Part shown: positions 7,156-13,298 of the stretch, in pieces
How the letters are laid out: every line of letters begins with the position of its first letter
Numbering within the stretch: position 1 is the stretch's first letter
Assembly: GCF_029866045.1 (NCBI RefSeq)
Contig: NZ_JARXAB010000091.1
Location: forward strand, 1 to 34,093
Length of the DNA stretch: 34,093 nucleotides
Direction: 5' to 3'
Source: Ramlibacter sp.
Lineage (GTDB): Bacteria; Pseudomonadota; Gammaproteobacteria; Burkholderiales; Burkholderiaceae_C
Position numbers and translations under genes: made by a program
Notes under the pieces: generated by a model
The model's database searches: none
What the model was told of the DNA's origin: nothing
What the model saw: the letters and a program-made list of their open reading frames with translations, nothing else

Positions 7156-8268
7156 ATGGTCATCCCGAGCGCTGACTCGGTCCAGTTCACCGGTCGCGTG
7201 CCGGTGATTCATCTGGAGGGCCGTCTGCCCGTGCTCGACACGCCGATGGCGCAGGCCCTGGGTCTGCGAGACGGTCAGGTCGTTCGGCCCACCGTGGAGG
7301 TGAGGGATGGGCTGGTGATGTTGCTGCTTCAGGGGCAGGCGATTGCCTTGCCACCGCAGCTGCGGATCGCTGCCGGTGACCGGCTCGGGTGGCTGGTGAG
7401 CCTCGACCCTCGCGGCCGCGCCACCCTGAGCCCGCTGAGCGGCTCGCCCTCGACCGGGTTGGGAGACTCAGAAGCCCTGTCGGCACCCGTCCCCGGAGGC
7501 ACCGCCGGTCGCGCCGAGCAATTGGCGCTGCGCCCGGTGGCGGCCCCCGCGCTCGACAAGTTGTTGCAGCCAGGCGCCTTGCTCGCCTTCGCGCAAGCGG
7601 TGGTCAGCTCCGACCTGGGCGCGCAGGTTGCGCGTGCGGTCGGCGCCTGGCCGCAAATGGGCGCCCTCACCCCTGAAGGGCTGCGCAAGCTGGTGCGGCA
7701 GGTGGCTGTCGGTCCGGAGGGTGCCCTCGCCCGTGGCGAGCCCGCCGAGGTCGGGCTCAAGTCCTTGCTGCTCAGCTTGCTCGAGGCCTCGCCCTCGGCA
7801 CAGTCGTCCTCCCAGGCGCTGCTGCGCGATGCGCTCGATGACCTGGAGTCGCGCCAGCTGCAGTCCGCGCTGGCGGGTAACGAAGGGCGCGATGTTGCCC
7901 TGTCCATGTTGCTGCCCTTTGCCGATGCCGAGCCAGTGGAGGTGCGGTGGTCGCAAGCCCGCCAGGCAGCCGCCGACGGCCGGCGTGCGCCCTGGGTGGT
8001 GGAACTGCACACCGACAGTAGCCGCTTCGGTCAGGTCTGGATGCGCACCCGCATCAGTGAAGGCACCTCGGTGGATCTGGTGATGTGGGCCGAGCAGGCC
8101 GATCTGGTCGCCCGTGCGCGAGCCGGCAGCGGGAACCTCGCCGCTTGGCTGGGGCAGGCGGGTCTTCGCATGACCGGCCTGCAGGTGATCCACGGACGCC
8201 GGCCGGCGCTGGAGGCGGACGCACCGCTGGACCTGGGCAGCGGCCGCCTGGTCGATCTGCAGGCCTGA
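7156..8268 (+). CDS. fliK: FliK-like hook-length control protein
   Basis: This 370-residue protein has a variable Ala/Leu/Pro-rich N-terminal two thirds and a C-terminal domain (about 275-355) resembling the FliK substrate-switch domain: WVVELHTDSSRFGQVWMRTR, then VDLVMWAEQADLV and LAAWLGQAGLRMTGLQV. FliK measures hook length and, by contacting the FlhB cytoplasmic domain, switches export from hook to filament proteins. There is no signal peptide, as expected for a substrate of the flagellar export system. The small FlhB-tail gene starts 15 bp downstream, a pairing also known for ylqG/ylqH in Bacillus. Another FliK may exist elsewhere in the genome, so this may be a second or divergent copy. 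Confidence 0.72.
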   Translation: MVIPSADSVQFTGRVPVIHLEGRLPVLDTPMAQALGLRDGQVVRPTVEVRDGLVMLLLQGQAIALPPQLRIAAGDRLGWLVSLDPRGRATLSPLSGSPSTGLGDSEALSAPVPGGTAGRAEQLALRPVAAPALDKLLQPGALLAFAQAVVSSDLGAQVARAVGAWPQMGALTPEGLRKLVRQVAVGPEGALARGEPAEVGLKSLLLSLLEASPSAQSSSQALLRDALDDLESRQLQSALAGNEGRDVALSMLLPFADAEPVEVRWSQARQAAADGRRAPWVVELHTDSSRFGQVWMRTRISEGTSVDLVMWAEQADLVARARAGSGNLAAWLGQAGLRMTGLQVIHGRRPALEADAPLDLGSGRLVDLQA

Positions 8269-8283
8269 GGGGAGAGAACAGCC

Positions 8284-8586
8284 ATGCGACGCGGATCCCA
8301 CCCCTGGCGCGAGGCCGTGGCCTTGGCCTACGGCGAGCGCACCACCCCAGTCGTGACCGCTCGCGGCCAAGGTGAGGTGGCCGAGCGCATCATCGCAGAG
8401 GCCCAGCGGCAGGGCGTGCATGTGGCCCAGGATCCGGCGCTGCTTGCCTTGCTCTCACGGGTGGACATCGACCAGGAAATCCCGACCGAGGCCTACACCG
8501 CAGTGGCAGTGGTGCTGTCCTGGGTGTATTGGCTCAAGGGTATGCAGCCGGGGGACGAGAAGCGCGGCGGTTTTCCGCTGCGCTGA
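8284..8586 (+). CDS. FlhB C-terminal domain homologue (FlhX/YlqH-like)
   Basis: This 100-residue protein corresponds to the cytoplasmic tail of the export-gate protein FlhB after its normal self-cleavage. It aligns from AVALAYGERTTPVVTARG, where FlhB has N-P-T-H-Y-A-V-A-L, to IPTEAYTAVAVVLSWVYWLKG near the end. The N-P-T-H cleavage motif and all membrane helices are absent, and the N terminus is MRRGSHPWRE. Related small proteins in Salmonella can partly stand in for the cleaved FlhB tail. A GAGGGGAGA purine stretch precedes the ATG. It closes the operon that starts at fliS and faces flgN tail to tail; the 75-bp gap shows no convincing terminator. Confidence 0.82.
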   Translation: MRRGSHPWREAVALAYGERTTPVVTARGQGEVAERIIAEAQRQGVHVAQDPALLALLSRVDIDQEIPTEAYTAVAVVLSWVYWLKGMQPGDEKRGGFPLR

Positions 8587-8661
8587 TGGAGTCCCGAGGG
8601 GTCAGAGGAGGGCCGGAAGGCCAGAAGAAAGAGCCTGGCGAGCGCGCGTCGGCGCAAGGGC

Positions 8662-9183
8662 TCAGGCTTCGCTGTACAGGCGCCGTCCGCCGCGACGACT
8701 CATCTGACCAAGGCGATCGTAAAGATCGACGGAGGCGGTGGGGTCGGCCGCCCGCAGTGCACGTAGGGCGTCGCTCACCACCGACATCTGGCGGGTGACC
8801 AGGCGCTCGTTGCGCCTGAACGCTTCGCGGCTGAGGGTCAGGGCCTCGGTGATGCTCCCCCACTGCGCTGGGCGGGCGGGGAGGGCGGCAACCTGGTTTG
8901 CAGTGGCCTGCAGGGACTCCAGCAGGGCAACCTTGTCCGCCTGCATCTTCTCTAGGCGCTCGAATTTTTGCTCGCGCAGGGCCTGGAACTCGTCCTCGAG
9001 CAGGCCGTCGAGCGCCTCGACCTGGGCACGGGCGGCAACCAGGTCGGGCTCGCCGAGGGGTACCGATGTCGTTTCGGCGTCCGCCGGCAACAGAGGCGCC
9101 GCCGGGTGCAACGGTACGAGGGGCTGGCCGAGCGATCGGCCGAAAGCCTGGCCAAACGGCTGGGAGCTTGGGAGGAACGGCAT
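8662..9183 (-). CDS. flgN: Flagellar export chaperone FlgN
   Basis: FlgN is the cytoplasmic chaperone for the hook-filament junction proteins FlgK and FlgL, both encoded downstream on the other strand. The 173-residue product begins with a Pro-rich stretch, then becomes helical: LLEDEFQALREQKFERLEKMQ, then LTLSREAFRRNERLVTRQMSV, ending LYDRLGQMSRRGGRRLYSEA. This helical pattern and the L-Y-x-R-x-G-Q C-terminal feature are typical of FlgN. It follows flgM by 10 bp on the same strand, the standard flgM-flgN pair. The Pro-rich first 40 residues are longer than usual, so a later internal start cannot be excluded. Confidence 0.85.
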   Translation of the reverse strand: MPFLPSSQPFGQAFGRSLGQPLVPLHPAAPLLPADAETTSVPLGEPDLVAARAQVEALDGLLEDEFQALREQKFERLEKMQADKVALLESLQATANQVAALPARPAQWGSITEALTLSREAFRRNERLVTRQMSVVSDALRALRAADPTASVDLYDRLGQMSRRGGRRLYSEA

Positions 9184-9193
9184 GCGGCTCGAC

Positions 9194-9511
9194 TCAGTCT
9201 TTGATCAACTGTTCGAGGTTGAGGAAGGCCTCGGCCGCCTTGCGGTGGTCCACCACATACTCGCCCTGGGCCACGGCCTGCTTGATCGCTTCGAACTTGG
9301 AGCGGTCGAACTCAGGCTCGCGGCTGGCCTGCAGCGCTACCGCGCTGAGTTGAAGCTGGTCGGCGGCCGGCGCAACCGGCTTGGCGGGCGCTTCGGTCGC
9401 CGCGGCGTCCACGGATTTCAGTCCGCTGGACACGCGATCCGCCGCGCGCTTGCGCTCCACCGCGTCAGCGGCCGCCTTGTTGGCATCCCAGGATGAAATC
9501 GAATTCGTCAT
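9194..9511 (-). CDS. flgM: Anti-sigma28 factor FlgM
   Basis: FlgM binds FliA and blocks late-gene transcription until it is exported through the finished hook-basal body. The 105-residue product has the expected disordered Ala/Pro-rich N-terminal half. The C-terminal sigma-binding part is conserved: DRSKFEAIKQAVAQGEYVVD, then HRKAAEAFLNLEQLI. It begins at an ATG (9511) about 54 bases after a sigma28-type promoter on the same strand, which would give FliA-dependent feedback. It lies between flgA and flgN, the enteric flgAMN order. Confidence 0.92.
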   Translation of the reverse strand: MTNSISSWDANKAAADAVERKRAADRVSSGLKSVDAAATEAPAKPVAPAADQLQLSAVALQASREPEFDRSKFEAIKQAVAQGEYVVDHRKAAEAFLNLEQLIKD

Positions 9512-9564
9512 AAAGTGCTACCTTTCCCGCTCGGAGTGCACGCCGAGCACGGCTTGTCACTGGA

Positions 9565-9589
9565 GTCGACGGTGGCGGAAAAAACTTGA
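9565..9589 (-). promoter_or_regulatory. Sigma28 (FliA) promoter upstream of flgM
   Basis: On the minus strand, TCAAGT (9589-9584), 13 bases, then GTCGAC (9570-9565) followed by TC. The -10 differs from the other copies (GCCGAT) at two positions, but spacing and -35 are identical. It lies between the flgA stop and the flgM start, so flgM can be made apart from flgA. Confidence 0.75.
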
Positions 9590-9611
9590 GAGGGCCAGAC
9601 GCAGATTTTTT

Positions 9612-10400
9612 TCATTGGCCGACCGCCTGGTTCTGACCGCTGATCTGGGCGCTCACAACGCGCCCCGAATCCCTGTTTCGCAGCCGGATGGTGTCGCCCA
9701 GCCGACCATCGTCGAGCGACTCGAGCCGGGCCGTCACCGCCAGTCCGGGCGTTGGCGCCCAGGTGGTGAGCACGGTGTTGCCACGCCGAACGGCCAGGGG
9801 TGTGGGCGGGGCGGCTGTCGGCGCGATGGCACCGGGCATCCAGGTGGTGGTCGGGAAGGTGGCGGGGACCGGTGCGGGGAAGGCGCCAGGCCGGGCACTC
9901 ACAGGGGCAGGCGCCGGGACGGCAGGCAGACCGTTTGCCATCGCCGGCGGAACCGGGTTGGGGCTGCCGGGAAAGACAGGGGTGGGCCTTGCAGCGGCGG
10001 CACCCCGGGGCAGGGACACGCTCAGGAAAAGTGACCATTGGGTGTCCTGGCAGCGTGCCCGGACCACACCGTCGTTCTGCGGGAAGGGTTTGTCGAAGGC
10101 CCATCCGGCCGCGCACCCGGCGACCAGCAGCCGTGGATCCAGGGGCTGGACCTGCACTGCCGACGCGCTGACCTGATGGATGCTGGCCACCCAGGCGCGC
10201 GCGCGCTGGACCACTTCCGGCTCCACCGCGCCGATCGGGGCCGGGTTGGCGCTGGCAGCCAGCGCGCAGGCCAGCCCCAGCACGCCGAGCGCGGTCTGGT
10301 GGGTCCAAAAGGCTCCTCCGATGGGCGGGGCAGGGCGCACCCCTGCCGGTGTTCCGGTGGCGGGGGTGTCGGTTCGCAGTAGAAAGTCAAGGCACGGCAT
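9612..10400 (-). CDS. flgA: Flagellar P-ring assembly chaperone FlgA
   Basis: FlgA is a periplasmic chaperone for FlgI P-ring assembly. This 262-residue protein has a hydrophobic signal segment (ALGVLGLACALAASA, about residues 37-51) after an unusually long N-terminal extension, then an FlgA-like N-terminal part. A stretch of about 75 residues very rich in Pro and Ala follows, then a typical FlgA C-terminal part from LAVRRGNTVLTTW to GDTIRLRNRDSGRVVSAQI. The SAF-type beta strands normally between these parts are not recognisable. The ATG at 10400 has CAGGAG seven bases upstream; an in-frame GTG at 10340 would shorten the extension but lacks that site. A sigma54-type promoter lies at 10472-10457. 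Confidence 0.82.
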   Translation of the reverse strand: MPCLDFLLRTDTPATGTPAGVRPAPPIGGAFWTHQTALGVLGLACALAASANPAPIGAVEPEVVQRARAWVASIHQVSASAVQVQPLDPRLLVAGCAAGWAFDKPFPQNDGVVRARCQDTQWSLFLSVSLPRGAAAARPTPVFPGSPNPVPPAMANGLPAVPAPAPVSARPGAFPAPVPATFPTTTWMPGAIAPTAAPPTPLAVRRGNTVLTTWAPTPGLAVTARLESLDDGRLGDTIRLRNRDSGRVVSAQISGQNQAVGQ

Positions 10401-10405
10401 TTGCA
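10390..10405 (+). promoter_or_regulatory. Sigma54-type promoter toward the LysM-transglycosylase gene
   Basis: AGGCAC, five bases, TTGCA matches the sigma54 pattern TGGCAC-N5-TTGC except for the first base, with GG and GC at the required -24/-12 spacing. It overlaps the flgA start codon on the other strand and would start RNA near 10416, giving a leader of about 120 bases before the ATG at 10535. Confidence 0.5.
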
Positions 10406-10456
10406 ACTCCTGAGGGGTGTGGGTTTTTCGACGCACCCGTCGTGATACCCGGAAAT

Positions 10457-10472
10457 TGCAAGAACAGGGCCA
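10457..10472 (-). promoter_or_regulatory. Sigma54-type promoter of flgA
   Basis: Minus strand TGGCCC, five bases, TTGCA: one mismatch to TGGCAC-N5-TTGC, with GG and GC correctly spaced. RNA would start near 10446, about 46 bases before the flgA ATG at 10400. Confidence 0.6.
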
Positions 10473-10534
10473 GCCCGTTACCGCGACTGCCGCGGCTCGG
10501 GCAGGTCCCCAACACCGATCAGGAGCCTGCCGAC

Positions 10535-11584
10535 ATGGACCTCCCACTGCCCTCCGCCGTTACCCCGGCCACAGTCACCGTACGCCGTGGCGACACGCTT
10601 GTTGGCCTGGTCAAGGCCCACTACAAGAGTCAGGGTGTCAACGTCGACGACCGCCAGGCCTTTCGAATGGCCCTGAGCGTGGCGCGCGGCAACGGGATTG
10701 CCGACGCGGCGCGTATCCAACCCGGCCAGTCTTTACGTATGGACGCGCTGCCCTTGGGTTCCGAACTGGCCAAAGGCGAGACGATGGCCGCTCCTGCCGT
10801 CGGAACTCCGTCACGGTCTCCGGCTGCGACAGCCTCGGTCAGCGTGGGCGCCCGTGGTCCTGCAGCGCCTTCGGCCGCCCAGGTCCTGGCCAACCGGCAG
10901 GCAACTGTCCCGGTGTTCGAGCGCACGCTCTCCCGCGCAGTCGAGCGCGGTTTCATTCCTGCCGCGGATGTGGACCAGGTGCGCGAGAAGGTGGGTCGCA
11001 TGGCCCGCGAGTATGGTTTCGACCCGGATGATTTCGCCCGTGTCGTGCTGATCGAGAGCGACGGCATGAACCCCAGCGCCAGCAACGGCCGCTGTCACGG
11101 GATCATCCAGTTCTGCGGCGGACCCGGCCGCGGCGCTGCCAGCGTGGGCTTCGCCAACAATGCGCAGGAAATCGCCAAGATGAGTGTGGTCCAGCAGCTC
11201 GACCTGGTGGACCGCTACTTCCAGGACGTGGGCATGCCGCGCAGCGGCGCCCGGACGATGGGGCTGGACGATCTCTACCTGTCGGTGCTCACTCCCGCAG
11301 CTCGCAGCCTGCGCGCCTCCGACGCGCCCCTCCCGATTCAGGGCAATCAGGCCCGCGTGCTGTACGAGGGCGGTCAGCGCGACGCGCCGATCACCCGCCG
11401 CTCCATCACCCAGGGGCTGATGCGCTATGCACAGGACCGCCTGCCCACGGCCGCCACGCAAATCAGCTCGCAGCTGTCGCAGCAAGTCTCCGCGGTTTCC
11501 GATCGCGTCAATGCCACGGCCACCGGCAGCAACTGGCCGTCGCAGCGGCAAATCATTGCCGCCAACACCGTCGAAAAGCCCTGA
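10535..11584 (+). CDS. LysM and lytic-transglycosylase-like protein
   Basis: This 349-residue protein has an N-terminal LysM-like module (about residues 13-70, starting VTVRRGDTLVGLVKAHYK and ending IQPGQSLRM), a Pro/Ala/Ser linker and a lysozyme/transglycosylase-like domain (about 125-300). In the latter, VLIESDGMNPSASNGRCHGI with Glu174 resembles the catalytic E-S-x-x-x-P motif of SLT and phage-type enzymes, and DLYLSVLTPAA follows. No signal peptide is visible, so export by the flagellar system, as for FlgJ, is a fair guess. The ATG at 10535 has AGGAG nine bases upstream. It lies between flgA and flgB, and the FlgJ encoded here lacks a hydrolase domain, so this is the best candidate for opening peptidoglycan for the rod. 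Confidence 0.75.
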   Translation: MDLPLPSAVTPATVTVRRGDTLVGLVKAHYKSQGVNVDDRQAFRMALSVARGNGIADAARIQPGQSLRMDALPLGSELAKGETMAAPAVGTPSRSPAATASVSVGARGPAAPSAAQVLANRQATVPVFERTLSRAVERGFIPAADVDQVREKVGRMAREYGFDPDDFARVVLIESDGMNPSASNGRCHGIIQFCGGPGRGAASVGFANNAQEIAKMSVVQQLDLVDRYFQDVGMPRSGARTMGLDDLYLSVLTPAARSLRASDAPLPIQGNQARVLYEGGQRDAPITRRSITQGLMRYAQDRLPTAATQISSQLSQQVSAVSDRVNATATGSNWPSQRQIIAANTVEKP

Positions 11585-11602
11585 TCACGGCCTGCAGGCC
11601 CA

Positions 11603-11618
11603 TGGCACGCCTTTTGCA
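11603..11618 (+). promoter_or_regulatory. Sigma54 promoter of the flgBCDEFGHIJKL operon
   Basis: TGGCAC (11603-11608), five bases, TTGCA (11614-11618) is a full match to the sigma54 consensus. RNA would start near 11629, about 79 bases before the flgB ATG, and no other gene lies between. Confidence 0.9.
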
Positions 11619-11707
11619 CAAATCGGACGAGTGCTGGATTCCTTGAGGCCTTCGTGTCGGGAATCTGGCGTGTTGTCAAACCTGCCACTGGATTGAAAGG
11701 AGCGCGT

Positions 11708-12097
11708 ATGAAGATTTTGGACGGAGCCCTGGGCATCCACGGGCAGGCCCTCGCGGTCCGCACCAAGCGGCTTGAGTTGCTCGCGCAAAACTTGGCCAAC
11801 GCCGATACGCCGAACTTCAAGGCGCGCGACATCGACTTTCGCCAGGTACTGGCGGACACCAACAACCAGCCTGCCGCCATGACCGCCACCCGAGGCGCGC
11901 ACTACGAAGTGGGCGAGGTTGCCAATCCGGACGGGACGCTCTACCGCGTGCCCTTCAACACCGCGGTGGACGGCAACACGGTGGAAAGCAGTATTGAGCA
12001 GGCCCAGTACGGTAAGGCCGCCGCCCAGTACCAGACCACGCTGAACTTCCTTGAAAGCCGTATTTCCGGCGTGCGCAAGGCACTGCGCGGCGAATAA
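11708..12097 (+). CDS. flgB: Flagellar proximal rod protein FlgB
   Basis: FlgB forms part of the proximal rod in the periplasm. The 129-residue product begins MKILDGALGIHGQALAVRTKR and carries the rod-family motif NLANADTPNFKARDIDF at about residues 28-45. A helical C-terminal segment (YGKAAAQYQTTLNFLESRIS) packs in the rod core. I chose the ATG at 11708 because AAAGGAG lies just upstream; an in-frame start at 11654 would add residues without family resemblance. It is the first gene after the sigma54 promoter. Confidence 0.95.
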   Translation: MKILDGALGIHGQALAVRTKRLELLAQNLANADTPNFKARDIDFRQVLADTNNQPAAMTATRGAHYEVGEVANPDGTLYRVPFNTAVDGNTVESSIEQAQYGKAAAQYQTTLNFLESRISGVRKALRGE

Positions 12098-12111
12098 GGA
12101 GAACCTGATTC

Positions 12112-12540
12112 ATGGCTTCTTTTGACAACATCATCGGCGTAGCCGGCTCCGCGATCAACGCGCAGCTGACCCGCCTGAACGCCACCGCCTCCAACCTGGC
12201 CAACGCCAGCACCGTGGCTGGCACCGATGCCGAGGCCTTTCGCGCCAAACGCGCGGTATTCAAGGCGCTGGTGGACGAGCAGTACACCCAAGCGGGCTCG
12301 CCCTTCGTGGGTGGCGTGTTCATCGAACGGATGTCCGTGGACCCGGCTCCTGCCCGCATGGTCTTCCAGCCGGGCAACCCCCTGGCCAACAAGGAAGGCT
12401 ACGTCTTCCAGTCGAACGTGAGCGAAGTGACCGAGATGGTCGAAATGATGGCCGCCTCCCGCTCTTACCAGAACAACGTTGAAGTGATCAACACGGCGCG
12501 CCAGCTGCTCTCGCGCACCTTGGAAATCACCAAGGCCTGA
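12112..12540 (+). CDS. flgC: Flagellar proximal rod protein FlgC
   Basis: FlgC is a rod subunit next to FlgB. The 142-residue product has the N-terminal rod motif (AINAQLTRLNATASNLANAST, about residues 14-34) and the conserved C-terminal signature (NVSEVTEMVEMMAASRSYQNN). The family's usual length is about 135. It starts 14 bp after flgB, with AAGGAG upstream of the ATG. Confidence 0.95.
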   Translation: MASFDNIIGVAGSAINAQLTRLNATASNLANASTVAGTDAEAFRAKRAVFKALVDEQYTQAGSPFVGGVFIERMSVDPAPARMVFQPGNPLANKEGYVFQSNVSEVTEMVEMMAASRSYQNNVEVINTARQLLSRTLEITKA

Positions 12541-12571
12541 TCCCCATTTTCGAAACCCTGAGACAAGCACC

Positions 12572-13270
12572 ATGGCCGTTGCCTCCGCCACCGACAAGAG
12601 CGCCGCCCAGTTGCTGGGCGTGACCAGCTACGAGGACAAAAAAGTCACCTCCTCCGCCAAGGGCAAGGAGGAGATGGGCAAGCAGGACTTTCTCACCCTG
12701 TTCACCGCGCAGCTGAAGAACCAGAACCCGCTGGAGCCGGTGAAGAACGAAGCCTTTGTGGCCCAGCTCGCCCAGTTCTCGCAGCTGGAGGCACTCACCA
12801 ATATGCAGACCTCGCTGAACAGCTTTGTGTCGACCATGTCGGCCGAGCGCATGCTCAGCGGCGCTTCGCTGATCGGCAAGCAGGTGCCTGTCGCCGACGC
12901 TTCGGCCAGCCTGGTCGCGGGCGGCAAGGTCAACGCCACCATCAATTTGCCCGACGGCGCCTCGGGCGTGCGCGTCCAGGTCCGCGACAGTGGCGGCACC
13001 GTGGTGCAGGAACTCATCGCCGGCGCGCAGACGCCGGGCAACCTGGACTTTGTCTGGGACGGCAAGCTGCCCAGCGGCGCGCCGGCCCCCGGTGGCAGCT
13101 ACAGCTTCACCGCCTCGGCGGTGGTGGCGGGCAAAACGCAGAACGTCACTGTGCAGACCATGGCCACCGTGCGCTCGGTGCAGACCAACGGCGCTACCGG
13201 CGACGTCCAGCTGCAGGTCGATGGCGGCAAAACGATCCCGCTGTCCAAAGTCTCGCGCATTGGCCAGTAA
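12572..13270 (+). CDS. flgD: Hook cap protein FlgD
   Basis: FlgD caps the growing hook and guides FlgE assembly. The 232-residue product has the conserved N-terminal block KQDFLTLFTAQLKNQNPLEP followed by EAFVAQLAQFSQLEALTNM (about residues 34-80). A beta-rich C-terminal half follows, with FVWDGKLPSGAPAPGGSYSF matching the FlgD Ig/tudor-like region. Length is normal. It sits in order between flgC and flgE. Confidence 0.95.
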   Translation: MAVASATDKSAAQLLGVTSYEDKKVTSSAKGKEEMGKQDFLTLFTAQLKNQNPLEPVKNEAFVAQLAQFSQLEALTNMQTSLNSFVSTMSAERMLSGASLIGKQVPVADASASLVAGGKVNATINLPDGASGVRVQVRDSGGTVVQELIAGAQTPGNLDFVWDGKLPSGAPAPGGSYSFTASAVVAGKTQNVTVQTMATVRSVQTNGATGDVQLQVDGGKTIPLSKVSRIGQ

Positions 13271-13298
13271 ACACGGAATTTCCCAGGAGCAAGACGAC

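Noticed and set aside
8587-8661. Possible terminator between the converging FlhB-tail gene and flgN
   Set aside because: Only short GGCC/GGCC and GCGC pairings are visible and no T-run exists on either strand.
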